Source: Pelomyxa schiedti (Eukaryota; Evosea; Pelobiontida; Pelomyxidae). Taken from it: a DNA stretch of 64,000 nt. The position numbers and the translations under genes are program-made. How positions within the stretch are numbered: the stretch's first letter is position 1; each line of letters opens with the position of its first letter. The notes beneath the pieces were generated by a model. That model was not told the origin of the DNA. It did not search any database and saw only the letters and a program-made list of their open reading frames with translations. This document shows, piece by piece, positions 33,301 to 46,924 of this stretch. Location: NCBI GenBank assembly GCA_020536535.1, contig JAHLWZ010000791.1, positions 1 to 64,000 on the forward strand, read 5' to 3'.

Positions 33301-36300
33301 TAAACGAAGGCTGGGCAGTGTGTGATGTGATTAAGAAGTTTGACAGTTTCTTACCCAAGATTTCCGAAAACGGCACAGTGCAAGTCCACTTAGATATTTC
33401 TGCATATGCAGACTTCCATGCTGTTTCTTCATTTTTATATAATCTCCTACTTTGGAAAGTTATCCACGACAGTCGAACAGGCTGCATTTGGCCACTGCAG
33501 AATAAAACCTGCCGATGGAATTTCTATATTGAACTTGCCTTAGCACCTCCAAGTGATGCACAAGTCGGTTGTGGCTTCTCCAGCATCAAGGATCTCCTTG
33601 ATAACATTCCAATATTGTGCCACCTCCACCAAAATAACCCCACATCCCCCTTGAGCTACATCGAAGATGACAATTCAGTGGTTGTAGCTCGATTCCTCAA
33701 AGCTAAGGAGGAACACACCATGCAAGACTACAACACGTTTCTCACGTTCCTTCAATCCAATGTGCCAGTTGATACTGGTATTCACCTCTCAAGGTTTCGA
33801 CAGGAACATCAGATGCTTCAACAAATTCAATTGTTTCATCATTGCATAGGATTGCTGGCAGAGCGATGCCGTTGGTTACACCAGTTTGTGGAAAGACGTG
33901 TTCAGCAGGGACCAACAGACGGTTTGGTCAGTCTCCCAGAGCTATTTACTTTATTTGAAAAAGAAAGTACTCAGCTTTGCACACTGTCTCTTGACTGTGA
34001 AAATCAACTTCTCATTGTCAGACAACAAAATTTGAGTGATGTAGTCAAGCCCTGTGTGTTTGGGCTTGAACCAGGGAAAATCCCACTGGATGCTACCACA
34101 GGGATTACTCGACTGAACCACATGAACCAAAATCAACTCATAACCAAGCTCTCTGAGGTTTTTGGAATACATGACCTTACCGCAATACTGGAGCAGCAAA
34201 AATATATCCTAACACCCGATTTTGCGCTGAAACTGCTGCTAATACATGACCACTATAAGTGTGGCCAAAATCTCGTCCTATCTGGGGGGACGGGTGTGGG
34301 GAAGAGTGAATTACTCAATATTTTCAGTGTACTCATCAATGCCTCAGGAGACATTATCCCTAATATGACCTCCATCGTTCACAACATCCTTGTTGAGGTA
34401 GTAGATCTACTACCACCTTCAGAAGAAATTGAGGGATATAAAGCCACGCTCAGAAGCGCCAGCTTCCATCTTACATCTGCAGAACTGAAGAGTATTTTGG
34501 GGCAAATCTGTAGCCTGTCCGCCTCTAAGACTTCTCACAAGCACTCAACACTTTTCCCCCTAGTTGCATCACACCTTGTTGGCAGAATTAAGGACGCACT
34601 TGGGCAAATTAAAATCATACAGCGTACCAACCTTATGAACAGGGTTCTGGGCAAGTCTTTCAAGCAACCAACCGATTTCCATATAGAAGACAAAGAGGAG
34701 TATATCGTAAGTAACAAAAAAGAGCTCACCCAACTGATGACTGAATTTCTGGAGTCAAGATTCGAGTCAATTTTTACGAGAATCAAAATGCACCAGCGAA
34801 TTTCTGCCGATGAATTTAGAATGAAGATCAACAAAGCAAAGGAAATGGCGCTGCGACTCCCCAACCGCGGAAGAGTAATCTGTTTCATTGATGAGTGTAC
34901 TTCAACAAATATCCTTGGCATGGTTAAGAATGTCCTCTGCGATTCACAGCTCGATGGCGACCCTATACCACCACAGGTGTGGTTTGTTGCCGCATTGAAT
35001 AGAAACGATGAAGTAACACGGACTGCAAATCTTAAACATGTCTTTGATTTTGTTGGAGTTCCATCAGAACTGGAACAAGCTTTTGCTGTAAGGCCACCTC
35101 CTTTGGCTCTTGAACAGTTTATTGTGGATTTTGGGAAACTGTCCCAGTCGCAACAAGATAGCTTCACGCGGGGCATTATCATGACAAGGATAAAAAGTTG
35201 CACCCAAGACTCTCAGCTGGAAATAGCGGAATTGATTCTAATGTCACAGCGTTTTGTCAATGAAGCTGGAATTCACCGGGTTACTGCCAGCATTCGTGAC
35301 ATTGTTCGCAGCATTTCCTTGTACAATTACTTTCTGGAACATGACTTCTTTTTATGGCAAAAGGGCCTTCCCACACAAGAGTTGTACCCCACTGATCCCA
35401 ATTACAAAAGACGATTAGAAGACTTCAACAGGCACAAGCACTGGCAATCTCTAGTGGGCATCCTTTCTTTTTTTTTTCTGTTTCTAACTCCAAACAAGGC
35501 ATTATCTCTTGCCCTGTCGTACTATTTTAGACTACCATCAGAGGACTTTGCTAGTCAAATTGTTTCAACTCTTCCCTCCGATGGTACCCATCGTGAAAAG
35601 CTCGCAGCTTGGACCCGTGAGCAGTATACAGAGAAACTAGAAACATTTCTAAACACAGCTCCATTTGCCAATGTGCCATTGTATCTGTTTAGATTCGAAG
35701 ATTTTGTTATGTCAGCATTGTGTCAGTTGTGTGATAACACCAAACTCCCCGAGGGAATTGCCAAAACGAAAGCATTCATGGAAAATCTGTTTTGCAATGT
35801 TGTGTGCTTGGATGCCATGCTCCCACTAGTCATTGTGGGCCCACCGTATGTCAATCTCTAAATCTTAAGCTTCTCATTGAGCATAAACAGTGGGTGTTCC
35901 AAGACTCTGAGTTTCAAGGTTGCCGTTGACAACATGAAAGGGGATACGTCAATCAGCTCTTTTTACAGAAAACTGAGCCATATTTTACCCTTCAGGTGGA
36001 TTTTATTCCTCATAAGTAGAGCCTTCTCACAATATTTCTAGATACCAGTGCAGTGAGCGTTCAACCGACACAGAAATCAAAGCAGTGTATAAATCCGCTA
36101 TAGAAAGACAGAAAACATTGGCACGGAATTCTAAACAGCTATGTGCAGTTCTTCTGGATGAAGTTGGTTTACCCGATGAAAAGCATTCTCCTTTAAAGGT
36201 TGTTAACCCTAAAATTCCTTGAAGTCACCATTGTGGTTCCAGATTCTGCACTACAAATTGGATCATCCTAAAGTTTCGTCAATTCTGCTGTCCAACAAGA

Positions 36301-39300
36301 TTCTGGATGAAGCTAAAACCAACAGGACGTTAATGCTTCTACAGAGTGAGCCACCTCCTCGTGACTTGGAGACTCTTGCTCACGGTATCAGATCCCATTT
36401 AAGAGGATGTGTTGTGTTTCACACTTAGACCAGGTTGTATATTTGGTAATGATACCGACATCGCAGATTTATCCAAAGAGTTTCTCAGAGCGTTATGCAT
36501 TGCATACAAGGAGGTGACCCTCAAAAATTTTGGCCCTCAATATCCTTCACGATTCTTCCACCTTCGTGACTTTGTGTACTTCCTGCGGTTTTTGAGAAAG
36601 CACTCCGTGGTTCCGCGTGGTGGTACCCCCATCTTCCATCTATCACGCGAAGTGGTATTGCATGGTCTCAAACGTAATTTTGGAGGACTGGAACAAACTC
36701 ACTTTGGGGACCTGGTGAAACTGTTCTTTGAGAAAATCAACACTGCACTGTCCAAGTTTCGTGAACCATTATGGGACATTTCTGAATCAGGGCCAAAAAC
36801 TACCGAAATTCAAATGATCAAAGAGAGTTTAGCTGAACGATTACTCGATTCAGAGGACCCTAACACTGCACCTTTCCGCTATATTATGCTTGTATGCACT
36901 CATTTTTACGTTTGAACGCTAATACTCCAAGTTGGATCCAACGGAGAATGAAGTTGCTATTTCGCTTCTGTTTGACCTCAAATTATGTGAACGTGAAAAA
37001 ACTTCCATTTGTTATGTTGGTGATTTTCCAGCTGATCATGATCAGAGAGTGAAGGCTGCTATAATAGAAAAAGTTAAAACAGCAATGGAAAAAGGTAACT
37101 TGGTTTGCCTGTTGGAAAAAAATAATTTTCTACCAAGGGGAAACTATTCTCCTCGTGAATTCCACAAGCATTCACAGGTAATTCCTTATTTTTGAGATTT
37201 CTTTTAATGGTTTCTAGTTCCTTTTATGATGTATTCAACCGACACTACACCATAATTCCACGAGGTCAAAATAATTTAAGCAAGGATTCCAACACCCCAA
37301 GCTCTCGTTGCTGCTATGCTAATATTGCTGCTGGATCTTTTTCACAACCTTGCCTTGTTCATGACAATTTTCGTTTAATTGTTCACGTGCCCAAGTCACA
37401 TCTGAAATCCCTGCCTGCCCCTTTACTCAACAGATTCGAAAAGTACACTTTGGGAATGGATGATGCCTTACATGAAAGTATCTCTAGCTTCAAACTCCAC
37501 CCCCTTCAAATCAGTGGAAGCTATGAACACCCTTTCACAGTATTGAAAAATGGAGCCATACACATGATAAATGAACTGCATTTTAAGGCCACCAATTCAC
37601 TTCTCTTTTATGGAGTTCATCCAACAGAGACAGTGAGCTCGTTGATACTAAACACTATTGATTATACAAACAAACAGTTAGAGAAGTACAAGTTGGAGAC
37701 GCAAGTACCAACTGATAGGGACCAACATGATCCACAGGAGTTGAATCCAAACTCAGTTGTACCCCAGTTTCCCCCTATCCTTGGTTCTGCATCGCAATCA
37801 AAGCTCACTTTTGCTGAACCTGAACACTGGGAGACTGGTATTAGAGACTACATCAGAAAAATCAACTTTCACTTGTTGAAGCTCGCAAGACCCGAATCAA
37901 TGCACTTCTGCAAACAGATTCCTAGAGTCTACCTAGAGGAGTATCTACTTTCTCAGGAACACTTCTCTATATACCGGTTCCTGGAGCAACTCCTACAAGC
38001 TTTTAAGAGTGACTCCTGTGAGTATGCCCTGAGATGGTGTATATTTACTCGGACAAGTGCAGAGTTACTCAAACTGCCAAATGATGAACAGTTTTGTACT
38101 GTCTTGACTGAGTTGGTGGGAAAGGGAACAGCACAAGGATTATTACAGATATTAACTCTTTCAGAAATTTCATCCAGTAAACAGTGCAGTGATATGATAC
38201 ACACGTTCTGTGATTCAGAGAAGACTGTCCTGCTTTGCATTGCTGATCTCACCAGTGTAACCTCCAATCAGATTAATTTTGCTCGCAATGAGATAAATGA
38301 ATGTTGGAAAGCCCTCCCTCATCCTCGAATTGCGTTAATGTTGCTGCACTACCCACCAGAGATGGGTATCAAACCTGAAAGTTCCTACCATGCTATATTT
38401 CGCAATGGATGGGATTTTATGTACATTGACTCACTTGGCATTGCCCCGGGAACAGCACAAATCAAAGCACATCCAGAGGCCAATCCACGTCTGTGGCTTG
38501 CAAAAGCATATCGACTTCAAAACAAAAAACGTACTGGTAATGAGGAAGCAAACGAAGTCATTGCCTTTCAGGAATCCTTCTTTGACCTTCTAAAGCAATT
38601 TTGTGGCTGTATGGTTGGCAATGGATTGGTGGGAGCTGCTGGTCTTGATGGTGATTCTAAAGTATTCTATGACAAGAAGACTTTTGTCATGGGACGTGCT
38701 GGTGGTGCAACCCGGTTTAGAATTCTTCACAAGTTGTTGACAGAGCACCGTCTACTCTATGAAGGCCTCTTAGAGCAGTTGAGTCGATCATGGACTTCTG
38801 AGTTCCTTCACAAACTGATATGTGATGTTAGCACAGAGCTCTACCGTGGTTCATCTGCTTTGAGTTTCGTCAGTATCTTCAGCAATTCTTTCAACCAATT
38901 TTTGATCCCGCTTATTCAATCTTGGCTTAAAATGCTTTTGTCCTCTTATGGGCTGTACCCCGTTATGTGCATTTTTTCTTTGGACAAGGAAGTTTCATCC
39001 AAGCTTATGGAATTGGTGCACCTTGTTTATAAAACCATAGTTGTGCCTCAATTAGATAAAAAACTCCTCTCAAGGCAGCTGACACCAACACTGAGTATAT
39101 CCCGAGTATTTGAAGTTCCTTCAGAACTCCCCTTCTTTGATTCCATTTCACAAATGTTAATGGTTCATGTTACCCGCGCTGCCAATACTCTTCAAAGGAC
39201 TAAGCTTACTCAACAAACTTTATATGACAAAGCCATCGAAGTCATTAAGCAGAACACCGCTCTTCATAGTGTTGTTGAGCACATCAATAATAATAGAGTA

Positions 39301-42300
39301 CTCTCGTCGATGTTCAAACAAGATTTCCTTCTTCGCACAATGAAGCAATATGATTTAAATTTCATCAAGTTCAGTGAAGCAACAGGTGATAAAAATAAAA
39401 TGAGATGGAACCACTTCCTCAGCATCTTGCTTAGCATGATTGACCACTTAATTAGTAACTTCACTTGTCAGATAGTTGCACTATTCGTAGCAAAAAGGTT
39501 TCACGAAAACGAAATACATTACTTCAGATTGCTCCTATATCCACTTCAAACCCTAAACCCTCCTTTGACACCTACTGAACTCCAGTTTTTCCAGAATGTT
39601 CCCCACGATATCCACCTGAAGTTGGAGTCTTGGGTAACTGAACAAATTGGTGCAGTGCTTTGGGGGCGGCTTGTCACTAACATTTTACAACCCCCGCACC
39701 TTAGCCCTCAGGAACTTATCAACTGGGGCCAAGCTTACAGACAATTTTTTACCCATCTTAAACCAAGGAATGAGCTGGCAATTCTCCTTTCTAATAACTA
39801 TCCAACTTTGGTGAAACTGGACGCATTGCGAGTTTTTTACTTGTTTCTGCTAAATGTGAACCCATTGCAATTGGAGGATTCTCTGGCATTTGTGAAACGC
39901 AATCCCGCAATCACACAAGAAATGGAACGTTGGGCACAAGAGCCCTATTCCCCCAGTAACAGATTAATCCATGGCTTGATGCTGGCGGTCAATTTCTTAC
40001 CTCCTCGTGCTGCAGATTCAACAAATTTTCAAGTGCAGACCTTACAAAGCATCGTTGAGTACTTTTTGCTTGACCCAACAAAAACTGATGGGATGAATGA
40101 AGATGCACAGGCAAATTTCCGAACTTTCTTGATGGTATGATTTTAAACGCTTAATCACTATTGAGATTTTTTTTTTAAGCTCTGCAATGGCAGCCTCCAG
40201 AATGACAGCCCTGTAGTGCTTGAGTACTCAAGACTACTGCAGTCTAATATTGGATGGTGGAGCAACTTGTTGAATTCCTGGATCATGTCAAAGCCAGAAA
40301 CGTGGATTCTTGATTCACTCCATTCCATTGCCCAGGTATTGGCAACCACTTTTTCTGTTCCCTAATAATATGTTTATCTTAGCTCATTGCGGACGATAAA
40401 GCCAGCAAGAACACTGGTCTAGAGGCCTTTCAAATTGATCTTCGTTACCCCATAAAAATTCCCAAATCTACCAGTGCCCTTGAATATGCACTATTTCATA
40501 TCTTGCGAACTGCCATGATCAAAACCAAAGGCAATTCTAACATCGGTAACGCAATACTCGGGCCAAGTCTTCCTTTTCCTTTCACGGATCTTCAAGAAGC
40601 TGTCAGATTCTACACTACCTTGAAAGCAGGTCCACCAACTGGTTAGTTTTCCCCTCCTCTTCTTCGTGCCTCATACTCCAAAGATCCTGAACGTGTACTT
40701 ACAACCATTGAGAGGGCTGCTTGTGCCACTGTTATTCTCAAACTTGCATCTTCCCGATTGGTTGCCGAGCCAAGTATCGAGGATCAAGTTAAGGCTCTTG
40801 ACCCTGTTGTAAAAGAGGTTTTTCCTATCTGATTTTTTATCATTTCTCCAATTCTTTATTAGATTCTTCATACTATGCCGGCACTGCGAAAATCCAATTT
40901 GTATTTCTTGAACAATATTATAAGTGAGGAAGCAGTCCTTTCTTTAACTAGATGCTACCCCGCCCTTCAGGAATTGAAGCTCACAGATTTGTATGAACAT
41001 AATCGTTTTTCTGCTACTAAGAATTCATTGTAGTCATGCCCCAATCCCCGTTGTATTGGATAAGTTGTATTACTTCCCTTTCATGCTTCCTTCAAACACT
41101 GCTGAATACCGCCAAAGTCGGGCTGCCCTCTCTACTAAACCTGACCAGGCATCTACCACTTTTGTGACACTTGAGAATACCTATAGCATTCTCACGAATG
41201 CCATCAAATCTGGTACCGAACCGCTAATCAGCACAATAAAGCGCGAAATTGCCGACCCCGCCACAAAGCAGATTCGAAAATGTACTTATTATCGATTTTA
41301 CTACCCTCGATTTTTACAAATCCACAAAACAATAATACCAACAGATGCAATTAGAATGTGCCTTATTCTTGTCTCATATTACCAATATTTTGTAAACAAG
41401 GCTCCTTGTGCAACAATTCAGTCAACTCTGACTAATCTCCAAGAACTTCTTGAGCTCTCTAAAATGGAAAGGGATGCACTAGACTTTGTTTCACAGGGTC
41501 CAAAGAATATCCCTGAATCCAGGAACTCGATTTTGTATTCCTTTTCTATGCAATCTTATGAAGCCAAAGTGGACCATACACTAGCACGTGAGTGCTGTTG
41601 AAATATCATTAGCACTAAAATAACAAGATTTGATGGTGAATGTCCTTGCAACAACAATGGGTTTGCCTGTAACAAACCACATGAATATACGTATATTCAA
41701 CCTTCTTGCTTGTGATCGTACATTGTGTCCCGGATCAGGTGGGACAATATCTTGCTTATCTTACCTTTTCTCACTTGTCTTAGCCTATTCTCGGAATAAC
41801 TGGGATTGTGGCTTCACTTTAGGGGAGGGGAACTTAGCACCTGGGTCTCCCCCCATCATGAGAGATCACCTCACGTGAAATTCCTTTGTCCCATATGCAC
41901 TCCCCCTAATTCACTTAACAGACACAGGCTCGCCTTAAATGTAATCACTTGGTGCTCTTTTTGCTGGGCACTTGCTTTAGAGCCTTCTGAAGGCCATACA
42001 AAAGCACGGACAATAACTCACTTCCTGAACTGTCTTGGTGATGTGGTGGAAAAAAACCCTGTCTATCAAACACACACATACGTTCTCAACCGTGCCCTTG
42101 CTTTCTTTTTCGAGCTTGAAAATAATCAGGAGTTCATTTCACAGGTTAAATACATTCTAAGATCCAGGAATTTACCATATTCATGTACAGCATATTGATG
42201 CAAGCCACTTCATTACTGAATCTCTCCTATTTGTCTGGCAGGTACAGTTCTTGTGACCTTTTACACACAATTTACTGTTTCAGCATATCCACGCAAACCC

Positions 42301-45300
42301 AAACGATCCCTGTCTACCTGAAAACGGCATCTTCCAGGATGTCAACAAAATCGTTGCATACGAAAATATGGTACAACAACAAGGATTCGATATTGTCGGT
42401 CGGAACTATGAACTTCTAAAAGATGCCTTCATGAAAGCAAGAACGGTAAAAACCAGTCATGCCTTTTTTCTGGTAAAATGAATACAGGAGAATGGCAAAC
42501 TCAGAAAGATTGGAAGAGAGCGTGCGGCACATGCTAAGGGTTTACAGTCACCTCTCCTTACGTGGGAGTTGTTCCTAGACCTTATTTCAAATCTGTCAGT
42601 CAGTGAACTCCTTCGCACCTTCATCTCCCTAAGACCAAAGCTGCGGGCACTGAGCAAGCTTCCTGAGTTGCTTCACTTCTACAAATTGCTTAACGAAGTT
42701 TTTGGCCCTCTTCTCCAGGGTATTTTATTTTATTTTTTTTTTATGATCGTAGTAGTCCCACTTGCCCTGCAGAAGAAGACTTGAACTTATCAGTTCAGCA
42801 ATGCATTGAAAAGGTGGCAGCCATCAATCCTACCCTAGGAGAAGCAGTAAAACTGGACTTCGGCAAGTTTCTTGCCGCTTGGACTGTAATACATGGTGCT
42901 ATAGGAGAGATTGAGGGATGTCCTGCCCAGATGGCAGAAAGGTAGAAGTAGGACGCTCAACATTTCATTTTCCCACTCCAACCAGGCGGTTTGAAGCCAG
43001 TGTTCCACTCATTACTGAGGGAATTCCCTTCTCTGAACTGGTTAGCTTGAAAGCCACTGATAGAGGTGATATAATTTATCGCATGATACACACCTTGGCA
43101 CATGAGATTCAGAACAAACTAATCGAAAGTTGCTACAGTAACACTTGCAAGGGTACACCGAGTGCCTTTTACTAGTTGTCTTACATATTCCAGTGGAAGG
43201 AGTCAATCCTTGTGACCTTGTGTGTGACAATAAACCAGCATCACAAAACGTTGAGTTTATTCCTTACCAGCCTGAAACACGTATGGAAGATTTTTTTTGT
43301 GATTTGGGTATTCACCAAAACCTAGCACTGCTTGTAACCGGTGAGATTTCACCAAGAGAACTTGAGTATGCACTTCTTAGTCATGTGCAAGTACCAAGTG
43401 ATGGTCTTCGGGCAAAATTAACTGTGGATAATATTCAACTGCTCCGTCTTGTGAGCCTTCTACATGTACTTATTATGATGTAATCAAAGTCAGATCATCA
43501 GCAAATACCTCGCTGGTCGGTGCCTCCTCACGGACTCTGAATTGAGACTTGAATTTCCGGTAGCACGTTTCGAGGAGACCACAACCCAGATGAGAGGGAC
43601 AGAGGAAGTTTCTGAAGTTGAACAACCAAACACAGGTGACAAGCTTGAAGCACAACTAGTAAGTGCTGTGTCAAGGTATCACTTTCTTTCCATTCTAATG
43701 GTTTGCTGACCAAAATCGCTAATGTAGACTTGGACCTCAATTTTCAGAAGAATTACCTGTATCAATACATACCAATTTGGAACGTTCTCTGAATGGTTTC
43801 TCATTCCCTCTCTACCTGACGAATAACTTTTCAAACAGCTCAATCTGAGGACAATATCCGAGAGCTCATGCGGAACCTCATTCAGTTGCTTCAAGGACTT
43901 TATCGAGAAATTCGAAGTGACGACACACAAAACCACCACGAGACTCTATTTCCCATCTGTTGGCAAACTTTTATCCCGTCCAAAGCAGTACCGGAGATTT
44001 TTGTACCTCTTCAACATTTGAAGGTGTCGGTAATCAGATGTGTGGTTGGCCCTTTACTGGAAAAGTTTAAGTCAAAGCAATGGCTGTTTAAGGACGTCCC
44101 CGGAAGATTCAATAATAACCCTCCTCAGCCTTTGCAGCAATATCTTGAGGCCAAGATAAAGAAGGTACGAATACGCTTCTGTGCCACTGTTCTGAGTAAC
44201 GCAGGTAATGGAAGCACCTGTTGCAGATTTGAGGAAATTCCACAAAGCAGTGTCCACGATTTGTGGTTTCTTCAGTCGAGATCAAATTCAAACACAACCA
44301 CCAGGCACTCTTCTCAAGGTCCTGTTTACCAATTCCTCTGCACCAGAAGACACAAGACATGACGTGGAAGATTTCCTCTCCGAATTTAAAGCGAGTCATT
44401 ATTGTTATTTCATGCGAAAACTTCACACCTTGTGTGGTGACTTGCTTGTTGCAATCTCCAATCTGGTACAGAACATTTTTTATTTCTTTTTTCTGAACTC
44501 AATCAAAGGAAGATGAAGGGGTTGAAGGCTGTGTATGTCCAGTCCTTTTTTTCCTGTTCCCTAACTTCCCACACTTCAGTACCAGGAGCCAGTCGATATT
44601 AAGTTTGGCAGTCTTGTACAACCGGAACAAGAGAGCCCTCAACCGGAGACAACAGAGAATCCTGAAGTCATTCTCGCGACTCTAGTAACTTTACCTGAAG
44701 GTTGGGTTTTGGTCCACGTGCTTGTTCTCAATCTCCAAATAGGGAATCCCAGTGAAAGCCCTATCCAAAACATCGAAATGCTCAAAAAGGAAGCGGTGCG
44801 ATTGGTGACTGAGATCAATCAAACAAGGGAACACACGAGGGGTATTCTTTCTACAATGCCGAAGCTCTGTGACAATCTTACTGTCTTGTCTGACCTTTAC
44901 CAACAAAACGGGTCTGCCAAGTTAGAAGACGTTACTACAACTATGAAGCCGACCTTTGATCAGATTGTGAAATCTTTTACAAAGTTCATGGGTGAACTGG
45001 ATAAATTGGCTGAGGAGGCAGTTGGTGTCAACAAAACGTTGCAACTTGCTTCTGAAGTGAAAGCCATTGAAGAGAGTTTCGACCATTTAAAAAGCTTATC
45101 AAGAGAGTCTGCTGACAGGATGAGCAGTGTCGAAGTACTGGAAACCAAACTCCAAGAGCTTCAGCTCGAGACTGATAGTAGAACAGCAAAGGCACTGGAT
45201 GAACAAACAATTACAACTCCTTTGCAAACAAAACCGAGTCTATGTTTCGAGCCGATGCCATTTCCCCCTTCACACACAGATCAATTGCAAGGCAACCTGG

Positions 45301-46556
45301 ACAGGCCAACGATATCGCCCCAATCAATCCCCATACACTCCGTGTTACAACAGAAGCAAACAATACTACCAGCTATTCCACCTAGGCAATGCTCACCTCC
45401 TCTGGTGTTGCCATCAAAACAAGCGCAAGTTATACATCAACAGGCAATGATGAATCAGGCCATCACTCAACAGATAAGTGCACACCCACAATCCCAAATC
45501 TCACCGCAAACAATTCCTCATTTTGGACCACCTCCCAGTTTATCTCAGCCTCAAATTATCCCTCAGCCTACTATTCGAGCCTACTCAATTAATCACTACC
45601 CAACTAACCAACAGCCAAATACAACACCTCAGAATATACTCCCCATTCCAGGGACAATCCTTCCGATACAACAGATCCTCGCAGCCCAGTCCCAGGGCTT
45701 ACCCCCTAACTCTCCACAAGTGTTCACCCCACCTTCCAGCCATTACACACCACACCCATATCAAGGACCAATAACAGAGGGAACTGTGAAGTCCCCCCTC
45801 ACCTCCCACTTCCCCACTCCCAACATGAACATGGGAGGGACCACATTTCAACCGAACGTAATGCCCAAGCCCACCGTTATATCCTCCCCCCTTCCTACAC
45901 CCCCTTTCATTCCCAGACAATCCTCCGTGCCAGCAATGCCCTCACCAACCTTCATTCCGGCTGTACAGAGACACGTCGGAACAGGAATGCCCCCCCCATC
46001 ACCTCCAATTACGCACGGACTGCCCCCACCCCCTTATGCGGCCAATCTCGCGTTCCAACCCGGAATTCCGGCAGCAATTGCATCACCATCACATATGCCA
46101 GTGCCAACACCAATGCCAATGCCAACTCCGATGCCTATGCCTATGCCTATGCCTATGCCTATGCCTATGCCTATGCCAATGCCAATGCCAATGCCAACTC
46201 CGATGCCAACTCCGATGCCAATGCCAACTCCGATGCCTATGCCAACTCCAATGCCCATGCCAACGCCTATGCCAACTCCAATGCCAATGCCAACACCAAC
46301 ACCAATGTCTATGCCAACTCCAACGCCAATGTCGATGCCAATGCCTACTCCTATCGCTATGCCAATGCCAATGCCCCCTCCCACACCCATCAACTTCAAC
46401 AGACTACAAACCTCATCAGTAATGAACCCCATGCTACAGCCCCCCAATGTCTCAATCCTGCCTCCCATAATCCCAACGGGCCATCCAATGCACCCACAAG
46501 GGGGGGTGATGCCTCCCCCGCACCAACTTGGCGCCAGGTTACCCAAGAGAACCTGA
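27314..46556 (+). CDS. RNF213/mysterin-like giant AAA+ protein, no visible RING
   Basis: About 5,500-6,000 codons over many exons, if it is a single gene. The N-terminus (27314-27640) is Ser/Pro/Thr-rich; 28000-32500 is helical. A degenerate P-loop TDGARCGKST is near 33210. The first good AAA module has Walker A LSGGTGVGKSELL (about 34285) and Walker B VICFIDECTS with WFVAALNR (34880-35005). The second has Walker A split by an intron, VGPP joined to GCSKTLSFKVAVDN (35835-35930), then FYRKLSHILPF, YQCSERSTDTEIKAVYKSAI and Walker B AVLLDEVGLPDE (about 36150). PAPLLNRFEKY (near 37420) is another landmark, and HLMVNVLATTMGLP (41630) belongs to the C-terminal shell. In vertebrate RNF213 the two matching modules are the active ones. 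I find no C3HC4 RING or RZ zinc finger. The 3' exon adds a coiled coil (44760-45160) and a Pro/Gln/Met tail. A split into two genes cannot be excluded. Confidence 0.85.
46096..46380 (+). repeat. CC(A/T)ATG hexamer repeat encoding (Met-Pro)n with Thr
   Basis: Near-perfect 6-bp tandem repeats (CCAATG, CCTATG, CCAACT/CCGATG variants) in the last exon of the RNF213-like gene encode runs such as MPMPMPMPMPT. The opposite strand reads as Gly-Ile/Gly-Val repeats and is a shadow. Confidence 0.9.
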
Positions 46557-46924
46557 GGTTGCGCCCCCCTGTAAAAAAAACCGAACGGCGTACATTTTCC
46601 TCAGTTTCTAATTGCTATGACAAGGGTTCCCTCGTCTGCTCATCACTTTTTTCGCCTTTTTGTTTTGTTCCCCAGATCTGGCTGACGGAGCTGAACTGTA
46701 TTCCAGGGTAACACACCAAGGAATGCGCCAGGTGACCACAACTGCGTGTTTGTTTTCTTCTCGTTGTGCCCGCGGTTACGTGGCTTGTTTCAAACTCTGA
46801 CTGTCGCGTCCTGTTTTCTTTTTTTTTTTTCCCCCCTTAACATGTGTCGGCGTAGTCATCTTCGAGCGCAATCTTGGACTTCAGTTCAGTTTCGTTTGAT
46901 CCGGCACCTCATGCATCGCCGAGT
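46557..46924. other. intergenic, no supported gene
   Basis: T-rich spacer of 368 bp between the RNF213-like gene and the apyrase gene, with a T10-C6 run at 46820-46836 before the apyrase start. Short frames here show no protein character. Confidence 0.5.

Noticed and set aside
41874-41960. FLCPICTPP...WCSFC Cys pairs suggesting the missing RING in the RNF213-like gene
   Set aside because: The CPIC part lies in a good GT..AG intron (41874-41920) and the CSFC part lies in a likely second intron ending TTTAG, so neither should be translated.
46096-46380. CRISPR-like or minisatellite array
   Set aside because: The repeat is a simple hexamer without spacers and keeps an open reading frame.
46034-46546. 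Minus-strand Gly-Ile/Gly-Val repeat protein
   Set aside because: Exact complement of the Met-Pro hexamer repeat in the RNF213-like gene; no independent support.
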